64,000 nt of DNA from positions 12,086 through 76,085 of the forward strand of contig CAYMCZ010000011.1 in the NCBI GenBank assembly GCA_964389285.1, given 5' to 3'. The notes under the pieces are model-generated. The model saw nothing but the letters and a program-made list of their open reading frames with translations, searched no databases and had not been told where the DNA came from. Shown here one piece after another: positions 34,529-43,628 of the stretch; the first letter of the stretch is position 1, and every line of letters starts with the position of its first letter. A program made the position numbers and the translations under genes. The DNA is from Alectryocaccobium sp964389285. Lineage in GTDB: Bacteria > Bacillota > Clostridia > Lachnospirales > Lachnospiraceae.

Positions 34529-35413
34529 CTACTCTATGTTCTGAATCTGTTCCCTGATTTTTTCTATTGTTGTTTTAAGCGAAATGCCTGTCTCGGAAGT
34601 CCTGAGGTCATTCGCTTTTGATAATACGGTATTTGCTTCCCTGTTCATTTCCTGAGCCATGAAATCGAGCCTTCTTCCGGCCTCTCCGCCGCTTTTAACC
34701 ACATCTTTCATGGTGGCGATATGATTTTTCAGCCGGACTATTTCTTCGTCAGTACAGAGTTTATCCGCAAAGATAACCATTTCGGCAGCTATCCTGCTTT
34801 CATCAACCGCCTGAGACGCGATAAGGTCATTCAGCTTTGTACGGAGTTTTTCTTCGTATTCATTTAAAATCAAAGGATATCGCTCTTCGATTTTTGCGGT
34901 ATCGGAAGCCATTATATCCAGTTTTTCCAAAAGATCGGAAGCGAGGGCCCTGCCTTCCGATGCCCTGCTTTTTGCAAAAGCTTCACCGGCTCTGCAGATA
35001 CATTCTTTTATGAGTTCGGGCAGGGATTCATCTTCGCCCGGCGCTTCGTCCATGGTAAGAACTTCAGGATACCTCGCAAGCAAGGCAGCCGTCATCTGCG
35101 CGTCTTCGCATAAAGAAAAATCTTCCTGAATCTGTTTGAAAAATCCGAGATACGCACCCGCGAGCTCTTTGTTGTATTTCAGCTCCGCTGCCGCTGCCGA
35201 GCTGTCTTCATAAGAAATAAAAACATCTACTTTGCCGCGAATCATATGCTTTTTCAGTTCGGCGCGTATATCCGATTCAAAGCAGTTAAATCTTTTCGGC
35301 ATCCTGATGTTAAGATCCAGATAACGATGATTAACCGATTTTATCTCAACCGCTATTTTTTTATTATCTCTGCTGATTTCAAACCGGCCGTATCCGGTCA
35401 TGCTGTTTAACAT
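34529..35413 (-). CDS. yicC: YicC-family endoribonuclease
   Basis: The 294-residue protein starts MLNSMTGYGR, the family hallmark. It ends with the DUF1732 part (RRLDFMAQEMNREANTVLSK). YicC of E. coli is an endoribonuclease linked to small-RNA turnover. GGAGG stands about nine bases before the ATG at 35413. The gene is divergent from rqcH. Confidence 0.93.
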   Translation of the reverse strand: MLNSMTGYGRFEISRDNKKIAVEIKSVNHRYLDLNIRMPKRFNCFESDIRAELKKHMIRGKVDVFISYEDSSAAAAELKYNKELAGAYLGFFKQIQEDFSLCEDAQMTAALLARYPEVLTMDEAPGEDESLPELIKECICRAGEAFAKSRASEGRALASDLLEKLDIMASDTAKIEERYPLILNEYEEKLRTKLNDLIASQAVDESRIAAEMVIFADKLCTDEEIVRLKNHIATMKDVVKSGGEAGRRLDFMAQEMNREANTVLSKANDLRTSETGISLKTTIEKIREQIQNIE

Positions 35414-35523
35414 TGAATATATCCTCCGGATCTCTTGGATCATTACGGTATAATAGCATTTTTACGTTGTTCTTGCAAGATTTTAAGATGATATATTTAT
35501 TTCCGGTAAAGACAACTATTGTT

Positions 35524-35553
35524 TTGACATTTATATATAAATTCAAGTAAAAT
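35524..35553 (+). promoter_or_regulatory. Promoter of rqcH
   Basis: TTGACA (35524-35529) and TAAAAT (35548-35553) are 18 bases apart, 36 bp upstream of the rqcH ATG. This is a near-consensus sigma-A promoter. Confidence 0.7.
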
Positions 35554-35588
35554 ACATTTTAAAATATAATTAGTAAGGGAGCGTAAAA

Positions 35589-37334
35589 ATGGCTTTTGAC
35601 GGAGCTGCCGCAGCTTGTATGAAATCCGAACTGAATAATCATCTGAAAGGGGGATATATCTCAAAAATCTCTCAGCCGGAAAAAGACGAACTTATACTTA
35701 CCGTAAAAAACAACAGCAGTCAATACAGACTGCTTCTTTCGGCAAATCCCTCGCTTCCGCTCGCTTATCTGACTGAGAAAAGCAAACAAAACCCTCTTTC
35801 CGCTCCCGTTTTCTGCATGCTTTTGAGAAAGCATATCGGCGGCGGCAGGATTCTATCCGTGGAACAGCCCTCCCTTGAAAGAATACTTATATTTAATATA
35901 GAGCACCGTACCGAGATGGGTGACCTTCAAACAAAACGCCTTATCGTGGAACTGATGGGAAAACACAGCAATATCATTTTCGCGAATCATGAAAACACCA
36001 TACTTGACGCGATTCGTAAAGTCTCCGCCAACGTAAGCTCGGTAAGGGAGGTTCTTCCGGGGCGTGAATATTTTATCCCGAATACTTTAAATAAAACAGA
36101 TCCCCTAAAGGTTTCCGAACAGGAGTTTGCGTCTTTGGTTTTTTCAAAACCCGTTTCGCTGCAGAAAGCTCTTTATATGACGCTTACAGGCTTTTCTCCG
36201 GCTCTGGCCGCGGAACTGTGCGCCCGCGCAGGCGTGGATCCCGATAAAAGCGCCTCCGCTTTTTCATCCATGGAGATCACTCATGTTTTTCATGTGTTCA
36301 GCCGGCTTATATATGAAATCAAAAACCTGGAATTTGAGCCTTGTATTAAATATGAGAACGGCAGGCCCATAGATTTTACCGTCCTTAAATCCACGGCCTA
36401 CAAAGACTGTGAATCCGTTGAATACGATTCGTTTTCGCGGCTTATATCCGACTATTATTCACAAAAAGACAGCGCGTCCAGGATAAAGCAAAAATCCACC
36501 GACCTGCGCAAACTCGTAGGCACTTTATTGGAAAGAAATGTCAAAAAACTTCAGCTTCAGCAAAAACAGCTCAAAGACACGGAAAAAAGAGACAAATACA
36601 AATTATACGGCGAACTTATAAACACCTACGGTTATTCTCTTGAAGACGGCTCCGATAAGCTGATCGCCACAGATTATCACAACGGCGAAGAAATATCGAT
36701 TCCGTTGGATAAGACCCTGACTCCCAAAGAAAACGCAAAAATATATTTTGAAAAATATAACAAACTCAAGCGAACCTTTGAAGCCGTCACTTTACAGATT
36801 TCCGAAACCTCTTCCGATATCGAACATTTAAAAAACATACGGAACGCTCTTTCCATGGCCTGTGACGAAGCTGACTTAAGACAGATCAGCGACGAGCTCA
36901 AAGATTACGGATATCTCAACAAAAACAAAACATCCAAAGAAAAAAAGCAGCACTCCAAGGCCAGAGCGCTTCATTATATTTCAAGTCACGGAAACGATAT
37001 CTACGTGGGAAAGAACAATTATCAAAATGAGATGATCTCTTTCGCCTCTCCGGTCGGATGCGACTGGTGGTTTCACGCAAAAGGCAGGCCCGGAGCTCAC
37101 GTCGTAGTCAAATCGGACACCGCTGATCTTCCGGATGCGGTATTTGAAGAAGCCGCGAGACTTGCGGCATATTATTCCCAGTCAGGTCCGGACGAAAAAG
37201 TCGAAATCGATTATACGCTGCGTCGGAATATAAAAAAACCAAAAGGATCAAAGCCCGGTTTTGTTGTCTATTATACGAATTACTCAATGATTGCAAAACC
37301 GGACATAACGGGCATTGAACAGGCGGAAAAGTAA
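35589..37334 (+). CDS. rqcH: Ribosome quality control protein RqcH (NFACT)
   Basis: RqcH adds alanine tails to nascent chains on stalled 50S subunits. The 581-residue protein shows an NFACT-N domain (about 1-210), helical middle coiled coils (about 280-440) and the NFACT-R domain (about 450-570; WWFHAKGRPGAHVVVKS). It ends in the basic KKPKGSKPGFVVYY segment. Fibronectin-binding protein is the older name. It has its own strong promoter. Confidence 0.94.
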   Translation: MAFDGAAAACMKSELNNHLKGGYISKISQPEKDELILTVKNNSSQYRLLLSANPSLPLAYLTEKSKQNPLSAPVFCMLLRKHIGGGRILSVEQPSLERILIFNIEHRTEMGDLQTKRLIVELMGKHSNIIFANHENTILDAIRKVSANVSSVREVLPGREYFIPNTLNKTDPLKVSEQEFASLVFSKPVSLQKALYMTLTGFSPALAAELCARAGVDPDKSASAFSSMEITHVFHVFSRLIYEIKNLEFEPCIKYENGRPIDFTVLKSTAYKDCESVEYDSFSRLISDYYSQKDSASRIKQKSTDLRKLVGTLLERNVKKLQLQQKQLKDTEKRDKYKLYGELINTYGYSLEDGSDKLIATDYHNGEEISIPLDKTLTPKENAKIYFEKYNKLKRTFEAVTLQISETSSDIEHLKNIRNALSMACDEADLRQISDELKDYGYLNKNKTSKEKKQHSKARALHYISSHGNDIYVGKNNYQNEMISFASPVGCDWWFHAKGRPGAHVVVKSDTADLPDAVFEEAARLAAYYSQSGPDEKVEIDYTLRRNIKKPKGSKPGFVVYYTNYSMIAKPDITGIEQAEK

Positions 37335-37343
37335 TGCTATAAT
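37315..37343 (+). promoter_or_regulatory. Promoter of the P-type ATPase gene
   Basis: TTGAAC (37315-37320), within the last codons of rqcH, and TATAAT (37338-37343) are exactly 17 bases apart. The ATPase start codon is 49 bp downstream. Confidence 0.7.
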
Positions 37344-37391
37344 TAATTGATTATATACATAAATGCTACAACTTAATTGCAGAGGATTGGC

Positions 37392-39839
37392 ATGTTTAAG
37401 TTTAACATAAAAAAGGCTTCCAGGCCCCGCGAAACCGAAAATCCGAAAAGGCGAAAGGTCAAGCGTATTGTCCCCGATCCCGATATCGGTCTGACTAACG
37501 AACAGGCCGGATATTATGCCGACTCCGGCTGGGATAACAGAGCCGTCGAAGTCACTTTTAAAACCACCGGAGAAATTCTCAAAAAAAATATAATAACATA
37601 TTTCAACTTTATTTTTATAATCTTTGCGGTTCTTCTGATATTAGTCGGATCTTTCAGAGATCTTTCTTTTATGCTGGTAATAGTCCTGAACTCCGCTATC
37701 GGTATAGTTCAGGAGCTTAACGCAAAAAAGACACTTGAAAAGCTAACGGTATTAAACGCGCCGCGCACCAAAGTTTTAAGAGGCGGCGTCATAAAAAGCC
37801 TGCCTTCGGACAGGCTTGTCATTAACGACATAGTTATCTTTGAATCCGGAAACCAGATCTGCGCGGATTCTGTACTGATTGACGGAGAAGTTTTGGTAAA
37901 TGAGGCGCTTCTCACGGGCGAATCCGACGAAATCCTCAAAAAACCGGGTGATCCGCTGATGTCGGGAAGCTTTATCGTTTCCGGAAGATGCAAGGCAAGA
38001 CTTGAGCGCGTCGGCGAGGATTCTTATATTTCCAAACTCACGCTTGAAGCAAAAGCCACAAAAGACGCCGAGCAGTCCGAAATGGTCCGTTCTATAAACA
38101 GACTCATAAAAGTTATCGGCATCATCATAATTCCCATAGGAATAACTCTTTTCGTCCAGCAATATGTTTACGGCAACGCGCCTCTCAAAGATTCCGTCCA
38201 GTCGATGGTTTCAGCCGTCATTGGAATGATCCCCGAAGGCATGTATCTGCTGCTCTCCATAACTCTTGCCGTAAGCACGATAAAACTGGCCACTAAAAAA
38301 GTTCTCGTACACGATATGAGGTGTATAGAGACGCTTGCCAGGGTAAATGTCTTATGCGTTGACAAAACCGGTACAATCACGGAAAACGATATGAAAGTAA
38401 CCGAAACGGTTCAGCTCGAAGAGATTTCAGAGTCCGGATACGCGGATACCGAAATGCTTTTAAGCAACTTCGCTGCAGCAATGTCTGATGACAACCTCAC
38501 GATGAAAGCCATTAAGGCCAGATTCTCTTCCGCTTCCGGTATGAAACGCGGTCAGGTTGTCCCGTTTTCCTCAAAACATAAATACAGCTCCGTCGTATTG
38601 GACGATGTATCTTATGTTCTTGGGGCCCCGGAATTTGTTCTCAGGGAAAAATACGAAGATTACAGTACCATGATTGCAAATTATTCATCCGAAGGAGCCA
38701 GGGTGTTGGTTTTCTGCAAATACGACGGCACAGCCGACGGAAACGCCCTGACGGGAAACACCACGCCCATATGCCTTATACTGCTCTCAAATCCCGTCAG
38801 AAAAAACGCAAAAAAGACTTTTGAATATTTCAGATCTCAGGGCGTGGACATAAAGGTTATATCCGGAGACAATCCGTTAACTGTTTCAAAGGTTGCCGAA
38901 GAAGCAGGCATATCCAACGCCGACGAATACGTGGACGCAAGCCAGCTTAAAAACTATGACGAAATCTATACTGCCGTAAATAAATATTCTGTTTTCGGAC
39001 GGGTCTCTCCCGAACAGAAAAGAATGTTTATCAGAGCGCTTAAACAGGCCGGCAATACCGTAGCCATGACCGGAGACGGCGTAAACGATGTTCTGGCTTT
39101 GAAAGACGCGGACTGCTCCGTGGCCATGGCCACCGGCAGCGACGCGGCCGTCCAGGCTTCGCAGCTTGTGCTTCTGGAATCCGACTTTTCCAGAATGCCC
39201 GACGTTGTACTCGAAGGCCGTCAGGTCGTAAATAACCTCGAGCGTTCGGGAAGCTTATTCCTCGTTAAAAACATCTTTTCGTTTTTAATGGCAATATTCT
39301 CGATTGCATTTAGTCTGAGTTACCCGATTGAGCCGGCTCAGCTGACTCTTATCAGCCTCTTTACGATAGGCTTCCCTGCTTTCCTGCTCTCACAGGTACC
39401 CAACACGAGACGCATAGAAGGCCGGTTTATTTCAAACATACTTATAAAAGCCCTGCCGGGAGGACTGACGGACGCGCTTATCGTATGCGCCCTTGTAATA
39501 TTCGGTATAGTGTTTAATGTAAACTCTCTTGATATTTCCACGGCAGCCACATTCCTGCTTTCTATCGTAGGCTTTATCATAGTTTACCAGATAAGCAAAC
39601 CCATGGACGTTTTCAAGTGGATCATCTGGCTTGTTTCTATTCTGGGACTGCTGCTTGGCGCGACTGTCTTCAGCAGAATGTTTGCCATCACCGGCATGTC
39701 GATGCGATGCATAATGATTTTCGTCGTTTTTTCTATACTGACGGAACCATTATACAGATACCTTTCGATGCTGACACAGTTCCTGCGAAAGCAATACCGA
39801 CTGATCAGAACAAAATTTTTCAGAAAGAAAGCTAAATAG
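37392..39839 (+). CDS. Cation-transporting P-type ATPase, CtpE-like
   Basis: The 815-residue pump has a TGES loop (LLTGESDEI), the phosphorylation motif DKTGTIT, the hinge TGDGVNDVLALKDAD and a PEGM motif in transmembrane helix 4 (GMIPEGMYLL). An extended C-terminal membrane domain completes it. The order and PEGM resemble the CtpE calcium-uptake group rather than heavy-metal pumps, and no Cys-x-x-Cys domain exists. The start at 37392 has GAGG seven bases upstream, and the frame opens earlier only at a TTG. The stop codon touches the 169-bp repeat element. Confidence 0.9.
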   Translation: MFKFNIKKASRPRETENPKRRKVKRIVPDPDIGLTNEQAGYYADSGWDNRAVEVTFKTTGEILKKNIITYFNFIFIIFAVLLILVGSFRDLSFMLVIVLNSAIGIVQELNAKKTLEKLTVLNAPRTKVLRGGVIKSLPSDRLVINDIVIFESGNQICADSVLIDGEVLVNEALLTGESDEILKKPGDPLMSGSFIVSGRCKARLERVGEDSYISKLTLEAKATKDAEQSEMVRSINRLIKVIGIIIIPIGITLFVQQYVYGNAPLKDSVQSMVSAVIGMIPEGMYLLLSITLAVSTIKLATKKVLVHDMRCIETLARVNVLCVDKTGTITENDMKVTETVQLEEISESGYADTEMLLSNFAAAMSDDNLTMKAIKARFSSASGMKRGQVVPFSSKHKYSSVVLDDVSYVLGAPEFVLREKYEDYSTMIANYSSEGARVLVFCKYDGTADGNALTGNTTPICLILLSNPVRKNAKKTFEYFRSQGVDIKVISGDNPLTVSKVAEEAGISNADEYVDASQLKNYDEIYTAVNKYSVFGRVSPEQKRMFIRALKQAGNTVAMTGDGVNDVLALKDADCSVAMATGSDAAVQASQLVLLESDFSRMPDVVLEGRQVVNNLERSGSLFLVKNIFSFLMAIFSIAFSLSYPIEPAQLTLISLFTIGFPAFLLSQVPNTRRIEGRFISNILIKALPGGLTDALIVCALVIFGIVFNVNSLDISTAATFLLSIVGFIIVYQISKPMDVFKWIIWLVSILGLLLGATVFSRMFAITGMSMRCIMIFVVFSILTEPLYRYLSMLTQFLRKQYRLIRTKFFRKKAK

Positions 39840-40007
39840 GACTGTCGCACTATACAAAGAGAATGAATATTCTGAAAGGGACATCCGCAACGCCGGTACT
39901 TAGCGAACGCAGGCGTATGCGATGCGTGAGGTTAGTACCGCTGCGTGAGGACTTAGCGCAAGCGGTCCCTGAAAGAATATTCATGATAATGTATAATGCG
40001 ACAGTCC
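39839..40007. repeat. 169-bp composite palindromic element
   Basis: Outer arms GGACTGTCGCA (39839-39849) and TGCGACAGTCC (39997-40007) enclose further paired segments: GAATGAATATTCT with AGAATATTCAT, GGGAC with GTCCC, and CGGTACT with AGTACCG. The inner part is clearly richer in GC than the flanks and holds GCGTGAGG twice. The left arm is almost identical to the short repeat at 6520. It separates two convergent genes and may be a MITE-like element, a structured RNA or a complex terminator. Confidence 0.8.
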
Positions 40008-40016
40008 CAATAGAAG

Positions 40017-40646
40017 TCATCTTGTTTTCAGGTATTTCGGCATGAGGACCGTAATCCTGTGATTATCTCCTTCAAGATCAAATACGCTCGAATCCGAGAA
40101 ATATACATCTTCGTTAAGATCGGCAAATTCATGTATGTCGCTTATCACGTCGAAGCCGAAGCCGTATTCAATGCTCTTGAAATGCATGGGTATTACATAT
40201 CTGGGATTGATACGGTGTATGAGTTCAGTGGCTTCTTTGGGGCCTATGGTATAAAATCCTCCTACCGGAACCATAAGTACATCCAATTCCGTAAGCATTT
40301 CTTCCTGTTCGGGCTCCAGAACGCATCCCAGATCTCCGCAGTGAGCTGCCTTATATTTTCCATCGTCAAAAATCGCAATCCGGTTAATCCCTCTTTTTGC
40401 GCCGTATACTTCATCATGAAAAGTATTGATGTATTTTATATCAAAAGGCGAATCGAACGAATGAATTATTTCTATCAGATCGACCGCAGCGTGATCCGCG
40501 TGACCGTGGCTTGAGAAAACAAAATTAGCCTTTTCATTTAAGTCGCCGAAACCCGGCACGTATTCGTTTGAATAGGGATCCGTAACTATAGAATAATCTT
40601 TGCTTTCTATTTTGAAACATGAATGTCCCAACCATGTGATCTTCAT
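40017..40646 (-). CDS. Metallo-beta-lactamase-fold metal-dependent hydrolase
   Basis: The 209-residue protein has SSHGHADHAAVDLIE, the H-x-H-x-D-H zinc motif, a later HCGDLG and the C-terminal metal His in YVIPMHFKS. It belongs to the short UlaG/YtnP-like group (often annotated as MBL-fold hydrolase). The substrate is unknown. It starts 20 bases past the end of the GtrA-like gene. Confidence 0.85.
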   Translation of the reverse strand: MKITWLGHSCFKIESKDYSIVTDPYSNEYVPGFGDLNEKANFVFSSHGHADHAAVDLIEIIHSFDSPFDIKYINTFHDEVYGAKRGINRIAIFDDGKYKAAHCGDLGCVLEPEQEEMLTELDVLMVPVGGFYTIGPKEATELIHRINPRYVIPMHFKSIEYGFGFDVISDIHEFADLNEDVYFSDSSVFDLEGDNHRITVLMPKYLKTR

Positions 40647-40666
40647 AAAAATCTCTCCTGATAAGC

Positions 40667-41230
40667 TTAATCCTTGCGTTTCATGATTATGTGTTTTTCA
40701 AGGAAGAAAGCGGCGACAAAGTCGCAGATGCCGTAGATTATCTGAGAAAGAGTTCCGCAGAACTGATATAAACCGGCATCAATCGCGGATGCTGTCGTGA
40801 GCGCCGCGCCCTTATATGCTCCTCCCATCGCACGGTATAACCCGTTCTGAATAGGAGCTCCTATGATGGTTTCGATTATGATAAAAGATACAGACATAAT
40901 CACATAAGTGATTATGCTGAACCATCTGTTGTTATTTGCCCTGAATGTTTTTTTTCTGTTGAGAATAAAGCCCACGACTTTCGCTACGATATTCGCCATA
41001 AGAAAAGCGATCAGCGTACCTTGCGCCTGCGGAGGAAAGATCCAGATTTTGACAATCTGATCCATATCCACAAGGGCTATATCCACAACAAGACGGGTAA
41101 GCAGGTCACAAACAAAAGCCAGGAAAGTAAATATTATATAGAATATAACTTCTCTTTTGTTGGGATTGTTCGCAAAATATTTTTTTAATCCGCTCAGCCT
41201 GTCTTTTTTGGGAGTTTCAGAACCGCCCAT
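40667..41230 (-). CDS. GtrA-like membrane protein
   Basis: The 187-residue protein has four hydrophobic segments and the GtrA-type motif FILNRKKTF after the second. GtrA proteins help flip lipid-linked sugars or add them to envelope glycans. I chose the ATG at 41230, which has GGAG eight bases upstream. A GT2 glycosyltransferase lies divergently 278 bp away, a pairing often seen for GtrA. Confidence 0.8.
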   Translation of the reverse strand: MGGSETPKKDRLSGLKKYFANNPNKREVIFYIIFTFLAFVCDLLTRLVVDIALVDMDQIVKIWIFPPQAQGTLIAFLMANIVAKVVGFILNRKKTFRANNNRWFSIITYVIMSVSFIIIETIIGAPIQNGLYRAMGGAYKGAALTTASAIDAGLYQFCGTLSQIIYGICDFVAAFFLEKHIIMKRKD

Positions 41231-41508
41231 ATTAAGACTCCACATTTTCGGATAATTTTCGATAATAATACTATAAATGCCATTAAAGTCAAGTTTGTTA
41301 CAGGCTTTAATTATTTATTAACTGTATTTTAATGTTTTTATTTAATTTTGCCTACAATTCTATTAATTCTCTTGTATTTTACATTAAAGCATATGAAACG
41401 GAATATAGTTTACTAATGGTTCGCGCTATGATAGTATAATTATATCATTTGGAAAAACACTTTAAAACGACAGCAGTATCCAAACATCTGATCAGGGGGC
41501 ATTTTTTC

Positions 41509-42264
41509 ATGGACATTCTTTATATTGTAATGCCTGCTTATAACGAGGAAGCAAACATAGAAAATACCGTAAATGAATGGTATCCCGTGGTAAAAAGACA
41601 CAGCGGCAGCGGCGCCTCGCGTTTGCTTATCATAGATGACGGCAGCAAAGACTCTACCGGTGAAATCTTAGATAAACTTTCAGGCACCCGTCCGCTGATG
41701 GAAGTCATACACAAGAAAAACTCAGGACACGGCAGCACCGTGATGTTCGGATACAGATATGCGCTTCGCGCGGGAGCCGATTACGTATTTCAGACCGATT
41801 CCGACGGGCAGACGTCGGCCTCCGAATTCGAGCCTTTCTGGAGAGACCGGAAAAAGTATCTTATGATAATCGGAAAACGCACGGGCCGCAACGACGGTAT
41901 TATGCGCAAATTTGTTTCAGGCTCGCTCAGACAACTTCTTCTGCTTTCTTTCATGACTTATATTCCCGATGCCAACACGCCTTTCAGGCTTATGGAAGCA
42001 TCCTGCTTAAAGGTACAGTTGAGATATATAAGTCCAAACGAAAAGCTGCCTAACATCATGCTTTCCGCAATATATTTAAAAAAGAAACTCCCCGTGTCAT
42101 ACAGAAAGATTACTTTTAAAAAACGCTGCGGCGGCTCGGGAAGCATCAATATACGGAGCATTTCAAGGCTGACACGTTCTTCAATGAGACGCTTCATCAT
42201 GCTTGACAAGCGTCTTTCAAGGGAAATTGCTTATGAAAAGAATTACAGGCGATATAAACAATAA
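41509..42264 (+). CDS. Glycosyltransferase family 2
   Basis: The 251-residue protein has the GT-A fold start YIVMPAYNEEANIENTV, the nucleotide-sugar DDGSKDSTGEIL, and the metal-binding QTDSDGQTSASEF. There are no transmembrane helices for a polyprenyl-phosphate anchor at the C-terminus. GT2 enzymes of this size make dolichyl- or undecaprenyl-phosphate sugars, which fits the nearby GtrA. The start has an AGGGGG nine bases upstream, and the frame opens earlier at a TTG without a ribosome-binding site. It overlaps holA by 32 bases. Confidence 0.88.
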   Translation: MDILYIVMPAYNEEANIENTVNEWYPVVKRHSGSGASRLLIIDDGSKDSTGEILDKLSGTRPLMEVIHKKNSGHGSTVMFGYRYALRAGADYVFQTDSDGQTSASEFEPFWRDRKKYLMIIGKRTGRNDGIMRKFVSGSLRQLLLLSFMTYIPDANTPFRLMEASCLKVQLRYISPNEKLPNIMLSAIYLKKKLPVSYRKITFKKRCGGSGSINIRSISRLTRSSMRRFIMLDKRLSREIAYEKNYRRYKQ

Positions 42265-43207
42265 AGACTTTAAACGGCTTTATCTGTTATACGGCCCCGA
42301 AAAATATCTCTGTCTTAAGGCACGTGATCTTCTCCTGGACTCGCTCGATATCAGAAATGATATTATGAATTTTACTTCTGTTTCGCAAAAATCACTCTCG
42401 GACGATAAAATCATCGATCTTTGCGAAACAATCCCGTTTTTTTCCGACAGACGGGTAATTCTTTTGGAAGATACCGGTTATTTCAATGAAAAAAACGACA
42501 GGCTTGCTTCTTATATAAACGATCTGCCTTCTTATCTTACTTTGATATTTACTGAAGATAAAGTGGATAAACGGGGCAAACTGTACAAAGCGGCCTCCAG
42601 ATATGAAAGGGTAATAGAATTTAAACCTTTGACGGAAGATGATCTTTCCAAATGGGTTATAAATCATCTTAAGGAAAACGATATGGCAATCCAAAAAAAC
42701 GCCCTGGATTATTTTCTGTCCGGCGTGGGGACGGATTTAAATTACATTTCCAACGAGCTGGAAAAACTGATTGCGTACTGTTCGGAAAACAAAGTGATAA
42801 CAACAAACGAAATATCGGAGATATCTTCATTTCGAACCGAAAACAGAATCTTTGAAATGATCTCGGATATAACCGAAAATAAAAAGACACAGGCTTTGGA
42901 CAAGTATTATGATCTTCTGGCCCTGAAAGAGCCTCCGATGCGGATACTGTATCTGATTTCCAGACAATATCTTTTGTTATACAACATAAAAAGCCTGCTC
43001 TCATCCGTAAGCGACGAGCGCAGAATAGCTGAAATACTTAAAATACACCCTTATGCGGTCAAAAAATCGATACCTGTATGCAGAAAATATAAGGAATCCG
43101 ATCTAAAAAGCATTTTAAATGAATGCGCTTCGCTTGAAGAGGATGTGAAAAGGGGAACGCTCAACGACAGACTCAGCGTTGAGCTCATGATTCTGAACAG
43201 AAAATAA
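42233..43207 (+). CDS. holA: DNA polymerase III delta subunit
   Basis: HolA is the clamp-loader wrench that opens the beta clamp. The 324-residue protein has the N-terminal delta motif (LYLLYGPEKYLCLKARDLL), VILLEDTGYF and a conserved third domain. The start at 42233 lies inside the upstream glycosyltransferase, with AAGGGA eight bases before. An earlier TTG has no such site. In clostridia holA commonly precedes rpsT, here convergent. Confidence 0.92.
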   Translation: MKRITGDINNKDFKRLYLLYGPEKYLCLKARDLLLDSLDIRNDIMNFTSVSQKSLSDDKIIDLCETIPFFSDRRVILLEDTGYFNEKNDRLASYINDLPSYLTLIFTEDKVDKRGKLYKAASRYERVIEFKPLTEDDLSKWVINHLKENDMAIQKNALDYFLSGVGTDLNYISNELEKLIAYCSENKVITTNEISEISSFRTENRIFEMISDITENKKTQALDKYYDLLALKEPPMRILYLISRQYLLLYNIKSLLSSVSDERRIAEILKIHPYAVKKSIPVCRKYKESDLKSILNECASLEEDVKRGTLNDRLSVELMILNRK

Positions 43208-43209
43208 AA

Positions 43210-43243
43210 AACCAGAGGATGAAAGGACGGTTCTCCTCTGGTT
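43210..43243. terminator. Terminator shared by holA and rpsT
   Basis: AACCAGAGGA (43210-43219) pairs with TCCTCTGGTT (43234-43243). Read on the minus strand the stem is followed by TTTTTATTTT, so it is strongest for rpsT. It lies between convergent genes. Confidence 0.85.
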
Positions 43244-43250
43244 GTTATAT

Positions 43251-43517
43251 TTATTCAGAAATAGAGTTTACAGCTTTGCTCAGACGGGAAACTTTTCTGG
43301 ATGCGTTGTTTTTATGGAAAACACCCTTTGTTTCGGCTTTGTCTATCAGTGAAATAGCGTTTCTGAGTGCAGCTTTTGCGCCTTCTGCGTCATTTGCCGC
43401 TATCGCTGTTTCAACTTTTTTAATAGCTGTTTTAACACCTGTTTTGACAGATTTATTTCTGGCAGCTTTTGTTCTGTTTACAAGAATTCTTTTCTTTGCG
43501 GATTTAATGTTAGCCAA
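43251..43517 (-). CDS. rpsT: Ribosomal protein S20
   Basis: The 88-residue protein is ANIKSAKKRILVNRTKAARN at its start, classical S20. The start is a TTG at 43517, eight bases after AAGGAGG: reading from there gives the conserved M-A-N-I-K-S. An upstream in-frame GTG would add three unlikely residues and lie on the ribosome-binding site. S20 from a TTG or UUG start is known from E. coli. Confidence 0.95.
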   Translation of the reverse strand: MANIKSAKKRILVNRTKAARNKSVKTGVKTAIKKVETAIAANDAEGAKAALRNAISLIDKAETKGVFHKNNASRKVSRLSKAVNSISE

Positions 43518-43628
43518 ACTGTACACCTCCTTATTTAATTATAAAATCACGCAGTTTACGGTCAGACACGGAAAGCCCGCAAACAACTTTTTCATAATAA
43601 TATACCCTTAAATCATTGTCAACATAAA

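Noticed and set aside
36677..36901. Minus-strand frames inside rqcH and the ATPase gene
   Set aside because: They are antisense shadows of well-conserved genes with no start signals.
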